Source of the DNA: Asaia bogorensis
GTDB taxonomy: Bacteria; Pseudomonadota; Alphaproteobacteria; Acetobacterales; Acetobacteraceae
DNA: 12,247 nucleotides
Direction: 5' to 3'
NCBI GenBank assembly: GCA_945874515.1
Contig: CAMCHA010000023.1
Span: 1-12,247 of the forward strand
Both the position numbers and the translations under genes were made by a program. How positions within the stretch are numbered: position 1 is the first letter of the stretch; every line of letters begins with the position of its first letter. The notes beneath the pieces were generated by a model. That model searched no databases, had not been told where the DNA came from, and worked only from the letters and a program-made list of their open reading frames with translations. This document shows positions 6,614 to 12,247 of the stretch, in pieces.

Positions 6614-7394
6614 GGGGGCGCTTTTCCTTGAAGGCGGCAATGCCTTCGCGCGCTTCATCGCCGGACGCGCAACGCGCAAAGGCGAGCGCCCCGGCTTCCG
6701 CGTAACCATCTGGCGAAAGTGGGCCGAGTGCGGCGAGCAGCTTCTTGGTTTCCGCCAAGGCACGCGGCGCGCCCTGCCGGCAATCCGCAATCACCGCCGC
6801 AATAGCCGCTTCCAAAGCGGCCACATCAGCCACTATCTGATGCACCAGGCCAATGCGCGCGGCTTCAGGCGCGTCAATCACATTGCCTTGCAGCACCATG
6901 CGCGCGGCATTGCTGCGGCCCATGCGCCGCACCATCCAGGGTAGGATCTGCGCTGGCACCAGGCCGCGTTTGGCCTCAGGCGCGGCGAAGCGCGCATCAG
7001 CCGTAGCAATGGCGATATCGGCCGCGCAAAGCCAGCCAAGCCCGCCCGCATGGGCTGAGCCCTGCACAGCGGCGATCACCACTTGCGGCAGGTTGCAAAG
7101 CCTTATGAAACGCTGCCCAGTTGCGTGGTTGCGCTGCTGCGCGGCGGCAAGGCGTTCGGCCTCGGTCCCCTGGGAGCCCACTTCGGTCAGATCAAGCCCC
7201 GCGCAGAAATGCCCGCCAGCGCCTGAGAAGATGATGATGCGCGCGGAGCTGTCTTTCTCCAGCGCATCAAGTGCGGCATCCAAGGCAACACCCATGGCGG
7301 CCGACATGGCATTGCGCCGATGCGGCCGATTGAGTGTCAGGCGCACCACCGGCCCTTCCCGCGTCAGAAGGACGGGGTTTTCAGTTTCAGACAT
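6597..7394 (-). CDS. Enoyl-CoA hydratase/isomerase (crotonase) family protein
   Basis: Crotonase-fold enzyme of 265 residues acting on an acyl-CoA thioester in the cytoplasm. The first oxyanion-hole segment is HFCAGLDL (62-69) and the second is QGSAHAGGLG (111-120). The second catalytic Glu is present (Glu140 in FAAPEAKRGLVP), but the position of the first (Glu144 in rat mitochondrial hydratase) is Gly120. This arrangement and the KRGLVPAQILPWMVRRMG stretch (142-159) recall methylglutaconyl- and isohexenylglutaconyl-CoA hydratases. It is the last gene of the ABC/dehydrogenase operon, 18 nt after the dehydrogenase, with AAGG 8 nt before the ATG. It overlaps the MFS gene tail-to-tail by 17 bp. 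The precise reaction (hydratase, isomerase or other) is not decided by sequence. Confidence 0.9.
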   Translation of the reverse strand: MSETENPVLLTREGPVVRLTLNRPHRRNAMSAAMGVALDAALDALEKDSSARIIIFSGAGGHFCAGLDLTEVGSQGTEAERLAAAQQRNHATGQRFIRLCNLPQVVIAAVQGSAHAGGLGWLCAADIAIATADARFAAPEAKRGLVPAQILPWMVRRMGRSNAARMVLQGNVIDAPEAARIGLVHQIVADVAALEAAIAAVIADCRQGAPRALAETKKLLAALGPLSPDGYAEAGALAFARCASGDEAREGIAAFKEKRPPNWAS

Positions 7395-7412
7395 GTAATG
7401 CGCCTTTGGCTG

Positions 7413-8456
7413 TTACGAATTCGGCCCGCGTTCCATGGAATAGGGCTGCCAACGCTTCAGCTTGGAATCCGACAGCACAGTGGGGTTCACGCAGGAAAGC
7501 GGCCAACGGCCAGAAAGCACGAGCGCGACATTCTGCCCCACACGGCGCTTGCGCGCCGGATCAAACCGCGCGGAGGCGGAGGCGTTGTGCGGCGACAGGA
7601 TCACATTCTGCATCTTGTGCAGCGGATTACCCGCTTTGGTCGGTTCAATTTCAAACACGTCAATGCCCGCACCCGCAATCCAGCCCTTCTGCAGCGCCTT
7701 GATCAGCCCGGCTTCTTCCACTGTCGGGCCGCGGCCCGTGGTGATGAAAAGCGCGTTCTTCTTCATTTGCTTGAAGTGCTTTTCCTTGAAGAAACCGCGC
7801 GTTTCGGGGGTATCCGGCAAATGCATGGACACGAAATCAGAGGTTGAGAGCAAATCAGAAAGGCTCGCTGGCTCCACGCCAAGCGCAGACATGGTCAGTT
7901 CTTCCACGAAGGGATCATAGGCCTTCATGTGCAAGCCAAAAGCGCGGGCGCGAATTGCGGTGGCCCGGGCCACACGACCGAAGCCGATGAAGCCCATGGT
8001 TTGGCCCATCAGGCGCGGGATTTGCAGCAATTGTGGGCGCCCTTCACCCCAGCGGCCCTCACGCACCATCCGGTCCTGTTCGATGCAGCGCCGATGCGTG
8101 GCCAACAGCAGCATCATGGCGTGGTCCGCCACTTCTTCGATGAAGGTATCAGGGCAATTCGTGACCGGAATGCCCTGCGCGGTTGCCGCTGCCACATCCA
8201 CATAATCAACGCCCACGGACCCAAGCGCGATGATGCGGCACTTCTTCAGCGCCTTGATCATCTTGGCATTGAATTGCATGCCCTTCGCGTAAACCGCATC
8301 CGCCTGACCTGCCTTGGCGATGAAGTCCTTTTCATTCGGCTGGCATTCGATGATCTCGACGCCCATGCCTTCCAGCGCTTCCAGCTCATAATCATAGCCG
8401 CCGCCAGAGGTGGTGAAGGACGCCGCCGCGGGCGTCAGGATGGTAAATTTCGCCAT
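7413..8456 (-). CDS. NAD-dependent D-2-hydroxyacid dehydrogenase
   Basis: Enzyme of the D-isomer-specific 2-hydroxyacid dehydrogenase family, interconverting a 2-hydroxyacid and a 2-oxoacid with NAD(H) or NADP(H). It has 347 residues. The Rossmann loop is GFIGFGRVARA (155-165; Gly158, Gly160, Ala163), with Asp181 in AYDP at the end of the second strand suggesting NAD. The catalytic triad is complete: Arg242 in TTGRGP, Glu271 in DVFEIEP and His290 in LSPHNAS. The N-terminal catalytic half includes GSVGVDYVDVAAATAQGIPV (79-98), the usual substrate-binding loop. A tail of about 20 residues (from about 327) runs past the last helix of the fold. It lies 19 nt after the MalG-like permease, with AAGGA 8 nt before the ATG, so it belongs to the transporter operon. 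Substrate unknown. Confidence 0.93.
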   Translation of the reverse strand: MAKFTILTPAAASFTTSGGGYDYELEALEGMGVEIIECQPNEKDFIAKAGQADAVYAKGMQFNAKMIKALKKCRIIALGSVGVDYVDVAAATAQGIPVTNCPDTFIEEVADHAMMLLLATHRRCIEQDRMVREGRWGEGRPQLLQIPRLMGQTMGFIGFGRVARATAIRARAFGLHMKAYDPFVEELTMSALGVEPASLSDLLSTSDFVSMHLPDTPETRGFFKEKHFKQMKKNALFITTGRGPTVEEAGLIKALQKGWIAGAGIDVFEIEPTKAGNPLHKMQNVILSPHNASASARFDPARKRRVGQNVALVLSGRWPLSCVNPTVLSDSKLKRWQPYSMERGPNS

Positions 8457-8475
8457 GAGATAGGTCCTTTTCAGC

Positions 8476-9378
8476 TCATTCCTTGACCGCGCCGGTCAGG
8501 GAGGAAACGTAGTAATCCACGAAGAAGGAATAGAAGATCGCAACCGGTAGCGACCCCAAAAGTGAGCCCGCCATCAGCGCGCCCCATTGATAGACATCGC
8601 CGGTGACCAATTCGGTCAGGATCGCGACCGGCACTGTCTTGTTCTCGCTCGATTGAATGAAGGCGAGCGCATAGATGAATTCATTCCAAGACAGCGTGAA
8701 GGAGAAAATGCCAGCGCTGATCAGCCCCGGCACCGCAAGCGGCAGCGTAATCTGACGCAGGATTTGCAGCCGTGTGGCGCCATCAATCAGCGCGCATTCT
8801 TCAAGCTCATAGGGAATGGATTTGAAATAGCCGATCAGCAGCCAGGTGCAGAAGGGCACCAAGAAGGTCGGGTAGACCAGGATCAACGCAAAGGGTGAAT
8901 CAAACAGCCCAAGTTGGAACACCATGGTCGCGAGTGGAATGAACAGGATGGAAGGCGGCACCAGATAGGCAAGGTAAATCCCAAGCCCCACATACTGGCT
9001 ACCCGTGAAGCGCAAACGCTGGATGGCATAGGCCGCAAGTGTTGAACTGATGAGCGAAAGAACAGTCGCGCCAACCGCCACCATCATCGTCGTCATCAAC
9101 CATTTCGGATAAGCCGTATTGAACAGCAGCAACCGGATGTGATCCAGCGTGGGAGAGGTGATCCAGAAGGGATTATGTGTCTTGTAATCGTAAAGCTCCG
9201 CATTCGGTTTGAAAGCCGTGATCGTCATCCAATAGAAAGGAAACAGCAGAATGATCAGAAAGCACGCAAGCGGCAGATAGATGGTGACCATCCGCCGTGC
9301 CTTGCTGTCCCAGGCCATTGTCTCAGGTGGCGGGGCAGCGCTTGCTTCGGTTGCTTCCGCTTGGGTTGTGGCGCTCAT
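8476..9378 (-). CDS. Carbohydrate-type ABC transporter permease (MalG/UgpE-like)
   Basis: Second inner-membrane permease of the ABC importer, 300 residues. The N-terminal 28 residues are polar and Ala-rich, then a first helix (about 32-54) and a periplasmic loop precede five more hydrophobic segments. The cytoplasmic EAA loop that docks on the ATPase is clear: EECALIDGATRLQILRQITL (193-212) followed by PLAVPG. SWNEFIYAL (230-238) just after it is typical of MalG-type permeases. GGGAG lies 9 nt before the ATG at 9378, and the gap to the upstream permease gene is 18 nt. It forms a heterodimer with the MalF-like protein; membership in the carbohydrate uptake (CUT1) group is likely, but the ligand is open. 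Confidence 0.95.
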   Translation of the reverse strand: MSATTQAEATEASAAPPPETMAWDSKARRMVTIYLPLACFLIILLFPFYWMTITAFKPNAELYDYKTHNPFWITSPTLDHIRLLLFNTAYPKWLMTTMMVAVGATVLSLISSTLAAYAIQRLRFTGSQYVGLGIYLAYLVPPSILFIPLATMVFQLGLFDSPFALILVYPTFLVPFCTWLLIGYFKSIPYELEECALIDGATRLQILRQITLPLAVPGLISAGIFSFTLSWNEFIYALAFIQSSENKTVPVAILTELVTGDVYQWGALMAGSLLGSLPVAIFYSFFVDYYVSSLTGAVKE

Positions 9379-9396
9379 TGCTTTTTGCTCCCGGCT

Positions 9397-10347
9397 TTAG
9401 TCATTGCTCTCGCCCTGCTGCCATTTGCGCCGCGCCAAGGCGAAATAGCTAAAGAGCGTCGCGAAAACGAGGAAGGGGATCATGGAAACCGCAATCGCCG
9501 CACCTTCGCCCAACTGCCCCGCCGGAATGCCGCGCTGAAAGGCTAATGTAGCCAGCAGATGGGTGGAATTCACCGGCCCACCACGCGTGATGGCATAGAC
9601 AAGCTGGAAATCCGTGAAGGTGAAAATGATGCTGAAGGTCATCACAATCGCCAGAATGGGTAGCAGCATCGGGAAGGTGATGTAGCGAAAGCGCTGCCAG
9701 GCGGTTGATCCATCCAAAAGCGCCGCTTCGTAAAGCGATGGCGAAATGGTTTGCAAACCAGCCAGCAGTGAAATCGCGACAAAGGGAATACCGCGCCAGA
9801 TATTGGCAGCAATCAAGGACCATCTCGCGGGCCAGGCGGTATTGATGAAATCCACATTGGTGTCGCGCAGGCCAAGTTCGATCAGCATCCAGGAAATGAC
9901 AGAAAATTGCGGATTATAGATCCACCAGAAAGCGACCGCTGACAGCACAGTGGGCACAATCCATGGCAGCAGGATGATGGCGCGCAGCATTGATTTGAAG
10001 GGCAGATGATTGTTCAGCAGCAACGCCAGCCAAAGACCCAGCCCAAATTTTCCGATGGTCGCAATCCCTGTGTAGAACACGCTGAAGAAGACCGCATTCC
10101 AGAAAATGGGGTCTTCCATCATGAATTCAAAATTCTCAAGCCCAACCCAACGCCCGCTACGCCCGATGGTGGTGTCCGTAAAGGCAAGCCAGATCCCAAG
10201 CCCAAGCGGATAGGTCAGGAATACTGCCAGAAGCCCCATTGCGGGCAGCAGGCAGATGACAATCAGGAAGGGCTTCCAATCGAGCAGCCTTATCAGCCAA
10301 TTCTGCTCGATCTTCGGCCTGACCCATCCGGTGGTTGTGCTGGACAT
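9397..10347 (-). CDS. Carbohydrate-type ABC transporter permease (MalF/UgpA-like)
   Basis: First inner-membrane permease of the importer, 316 residues. A hydrophobic segment at 26-56 is followed by the WVGLENFEFMMEDPIFWNAV stretch (67-86), which marks MalF/UgpA-like permeases. The EAA loop is YEAALLDGSTAWQRFRYITF (206-225) followed by P, and RGGPVNSTHLL (255-265) is the usual conserved loop before the last helices. It is of ordinary size without the large periplasmic insert of E. coli MalF. GGAG lies 8 nt before the ATG. A stem-loop at 10366-10393 sits in the 55-nt gap after the binding-protein gene. Confidence 0.95.
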   Translation of the reverse strand: MSSTTTGWVRPKIEQNWLIRLLDWKPFLIVICLLPAMGLLAVFLTYPLGLGIWLAFTDTTIGRSGRWVGLENFEFMMEDPIFWNAVFFSVFYTGIATIGKFGLGLWLALLLNNHLPFKSMLRAIILLPWIVPTVLSAVAFWWIYNPQFSVISWMLIELGLRDTNVDFINTAWPARWSLIAANIWRGIPFVAISLLAGLQTISPSLYEAALLDGSTAWQRFRYITFPMLLPILAIVMTFSIIFTFTDFQLVYAITRGGPVNSTHLLATLAFQRGIPAGQLGEGAAIAVSMIPFLVFATLFSYFALARRKWQQGESND

Positions 10348-10365
10348 TACTGAGGCTCCGACAGA

Positions 10366-10393
10366 GGGCGGCCTTTATGTTGAAAGACCGCCC
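10366..10393 (-). other. Intercistronic stem-loop after the ABC binding-protein gene
   Basis: On the minus strand GGGCGG (10393-10388) and CTTT (10386-10383) pair with AAAG (10376-10373) and CCGCCC (10371-10366), with one internal mismatch and a 6-nt loop. No T tract follows, so it is not a full intrinsic terminator. Such a structure between a binding-protein gene and its permeases commonly protects the upstream message or lowers permease expression; here that role is inferred. Confidence 0.65.
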
Positions 10394-10402
10394 TTGTTTG
10401 GT

Positions 10403-11746
10403 TCAACCGCGACGGAAAATCCGGCGCGCGCGGCGTTCGGCTTCGCGCATGGCCGCATCCGGCGTTGCCTGACCAGCAGCGACTGAAGCGAACATTTGCA
10501 CCAACACATATTCGGCATTGGCCTGGCCGGAGGCTTCAGAAATCGGCCCCTTATAGCCATTCCAGAACTGGTTGTTCATGGAATCGCGGAACAGCGTGAT
10601 CTTCGGATCGCTGGTCCAGACGGATGCCGCGCGATAGGCGTTGAGCGGATGCGCCCAATAGCCAAGATTTGCATTCAGCCAGGGTTCATATTGTTCCTGT
10701 TCCATCATGAAGGTCAGGAAGGCCTTGGCTGCATTGGGGAAGCGGCTATGCTTGAACACCATGGCGTTCAAAGTCAGCGGCGCGCTCGGCCAGCTATTGG
10801 CAACCCCAAGCGGCATAACGGAATGTTCAGTGTCTTCCGCAATAGCACGAGTTGCAGGATCGTTCTTCAGCGCAAAGTAAAGCGACACGCCGTTGGAGGT
10901 TACCCAGCAGGCACTGGCGGCATAGGCTTGGTTGTTACTGATATCACCCCAGGAAATCGTGCCGCCATCGACAAAAGTCGGGTAGAGTTCCTTCAGGTAA
11001 TTCAGCGCAGCTAGTGTTTCCGGGCTATTGACCGAAACCGCGCCGCTTTCATTTAAGATGGAAGCACCATGGGACCACATCAGCCAATTGGCGAAACCAT
11101 TGCCATCGCCCACCGCATTACCAAGCGCGAAGCCAGAAGGCTTGTTGGCCCGGCGCAAGCGCTTGCACATTTCATGGAAGCCCGGCAGGTCGGAAGGCGG
11201 CGCATCATAGCCCACTTCCTTCACCGCAGATTTGCGCCATACCAGCGGGCCTGCGGTACCGCCAAACGGCAAGCCAATCCAGTTATTGGTGCCATGGCGC
11301 TTGCCGAGCTTTTCGCCCACAAACATCCAGCCGCCATATTTCTTGCCGAGATATTCGGCGATATCTGAAACCTCGACCAGCTTATCCGCATAAATATGCG
11401 GCGAATCACCAAAGCCGATGATGCAATCTGGCCCCGCGCCGGTATTGGCGGTGACGGCGGTTTGCTGGTTGATATCTTCCCAACCCACAAAATCCACGCG
11501 AACCTGCACACCGGTTTGCTGCGTAAAACGCGCAGCGGAGGCGCGGAACACTTCTTCATCTGGCTGCACGAAACGCACCGGGCGCAGGATGCGCAGTGTG
11601 GCACCGCTTTCAATCGGCAAGCGCGGCGCGGCGACACTCGCATCGCCACGCACCAGCCCTTGCGCCAAGGCTTCGCCCCCTGCGGCGAGTGCGGCCATGC
11701 CGACACCAGCCCCCAAAATGCTACGCCGTGTGATAATATTTGCCAT
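10403..11746 (-). CDS. ABC transporter extracellular solute-binding protein (family 1)
   Basis: Periplasmic binding protein of the ABC importer, 447 residues, the usual size for sugar or glycerol-phosphate binders. The leader MANIITRRSILGAGVGMAAL has a twin-arginine motif (TRRSILG) and an ALAQ cleavage region near residue 29. The mature part shows the family 1 pattern: FRASAARFTQQTGVQVRVDF (67-86) followed by VGWEDINQQTAVTANTGAGPD (87-107), then a segment with trapped-ligand residues, and a late FMMEQEQYEPWLNANLGYW stretch. The first 47 mature residues are longer than usual before LRIL. AGGGAG lies 7 nt before the ATG. The ATPase gene ends 33 nt upstream. The ligand is probably a carbohydrate, polyol or related compound; nothing in the sequence narrows it further. 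Confidence 0.94.
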   Translation of the reverse strand: MANIITRRSILGAGVGMAALAAGGEALAQGLVRGDASVAAPRLPIESGATLRILRPVRFVQPDEEVFRASAARFTQQTGVQVRVDFVGWEDINQQTAVTANTGAGPDCIIGFGDSPHIYADKLVEVSDIAEYLGKKYGGWMFVGEKLGKRHGTNNWIGLPFGGTAGPLVWRKSAVKEVGYDAPPSDLPGFHEMCKRLRRANKPSGFALGNAVGDGNGFANWLMWSHGASILNESGAVSVNSPETLAALNYLKELYPTFVDGGTISWGDISNNQAYAASACWVTSNGVSLYFALKNDPATRAIAEDTEHSVMPLGVANSWPSAPLTLNAMVFKHSRFPNAAKAFLTFMMEQEQYEPWLNANLGYWAHPLNAYRAASVWTSDPKITLFRDSMNNQFWNGYKGPISEASGQANAEYVLVQMFASVAAGQATPDAAMREAERRARRIFRRG

Positions 11747-11779
11747 GTTTCCACTCCCTGTTGTTATGTTGTAACGAAG

Positions 11780-12247
11780 CTAAATCCGCTGCCCGCTAGC
11801 CTTATCGAAGATGTGGACAAGGTGAAGGTCAGGCGAAACCGCCAACGCATCCCCATGGTTGGCCACGATCCTTTCACGGAAGGCGCCCATCACGGAAATC
11901 TCACCAATGCGCAGGGTAACCTGCGTCTCGGAACCCGTGGGCTCCACGACCTGGATGCGCGCCTGGATACCATTCGGATCAAGGCGGAGATGCTCTGGCC
12001 GTATGCCATAAACAACCTCAGCCCCTTCACGTCCCGCATGGGCAGACGGCAGGGGCCAGTGCGTGCCGCCGCCATCAATAAATGCGCCATCCTTGATACG
12101 GCCAGCAAGCATATTCATCGCCGGTGATCCAATGAAGCCGGCAACAAAAAGATTGGCGGGGCGGTCATAAAGTTCAAGCGGCGCGCCCGCCTGTTCAATG
12201 CGGCCATGGTTCATGACCACAATCTTATCCGCCATGGTCATGGCTTC
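11780..12247 (-). CDS. ABC transporter ATP-binding protein, C-terminal part (MalK/UgpC-like)
   Basis: 3' part of the importer's ATPase; the gene enters from the right edge, where the frame is still open, so Walker A, the signature loop and Walker B lie outside. What is visible starts [19 protein letters not shown], the end of the nucleotide-binding domain just after the switch region. Then [20 protein letters not shown] and SPAMN lead into the TOBE-type regulatory domain ([28 protein letters not shown]) typical of MalK/UgpC. The ATG at 12241 is an internal Met, not the start. It is followed after 33 nt by the binding-protein gene of the same operon. Confidence 0.93.
   Translation of the reverse strand, partial: EAMTMADKIVVMNHGRIEQAGAPLELYDRPANLFVAGFIGSPAMNMLAGRIKDGAFIDGGGTHWPLPSAHAGREGAEVVYGIRPEHLRLDPNGIQARIQVVEPTGSETQVTLRIGEISVMGAFRERIVANHGDALAVSPDLHLVHIFDKASGQRI

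Noticed and set aside
6630..6647. GAAGGC/GCCTTC hairpin just past the MFS stop as a terminator
   Set aside because: The stem is only 6 bp, lies inside the crotonase coding sequence and has no T tract.
7929..8486. A 185-codon plus-strand frame opposite the dehydrogenase gene
   Set aside because: Low-complexity His/Arg/Asp-rich product, antisense to a complete D-2-hydroxyacid dehydrogenase with an intact catalytic triad.
11396..12127. A 243-codon plus-strand frame across the binding-protein start and ATPase end
   Set aside because: Antisense to two well-supported genes, spanning their intergenic gap, without recognisable motifs or a ribosome site.

Overview
The window reads as a chromosomal segment of a free-living, moderately GC-rich Gram-negative bacterium, most likely an alphaproteobacterium. 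The Acetobacteraceae/Rhodospirillales area is my best guess, with low certainty. The reasons are the density of periplasmic-binding-protein uptake systems (a Bug/TctC protein, a TRAP system and a sugar-type ABC system), twin-arginine-like leaders on all three binding proteins, and the overall base composition. I see no phage, insertion sequence, CRISPR, tRNA, rRNA or toxin gene. No stretch longer than about 225 bases lacks a gene.

Layout. (1) 24-989, minus: an orphan Bug-family (TctC-like) solute-binding protein. (2) 990-1211: a divergent intergenic region holding a 14-bp inverted repeat. (3) 1212-3358, plus: dctQ and dctM, the small and large membrane subunits of a TRAP transporter, overlapping by ATGA. 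(4) 3359-3513: a tail-to-tail spacer almost filled with inverted repeats, including a bidirectional intrinsic terminator and a second terminator for the opposite strand. (5) 3514-4617, minus: the DctP/TakP-type TRAP binding protein, convergent with its presumed membrane partners. (6) 4744-5301, minus: a UPF0114/YqhA membrane protein with a readable sigma70-type promoter. (7) 5402-6613, plus: an MFS transporter whose 3' end overlaps the next gene by 17 bp. (8) 6597-12247, minus: one long operon that enters from the right edge. In transcription order it holds an ABC ATPase (3' part only), a solute-binding protein, two inner-membrane permeases, a D-2-hydroxyacid dehydrogenase and a crotonase-fold enzyme.

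How the genes work together. The right half is a carbohydrate/polyol-type ABC importer (MalK-like ATPase, family 1 binding protein, MalF- and MalG-like permeases) coupled to two catabolic enzymes, so it looks like an import-and-degrade unit for an unidentified hydroxyacid- or sugar-derived compound. A stem-loop follows the binding-protein gene and may set subunit ratios. The left half is a TRAP system of the 2-oxoacid/mannitol/chloroaromatic type, split into two convergent transcription units. The Bug protein probably serves a tripartite tricarboxylate transporter encoded elsewhere. Substrates cannot be fixed from sequence alone.

The families are ordinary. I did not find a clearly new system. 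The most interesting points are the convergent split of the TRAP genes with the structured spacer between them, and the unassigned ABC/dehydrogenase/crotonase operon.
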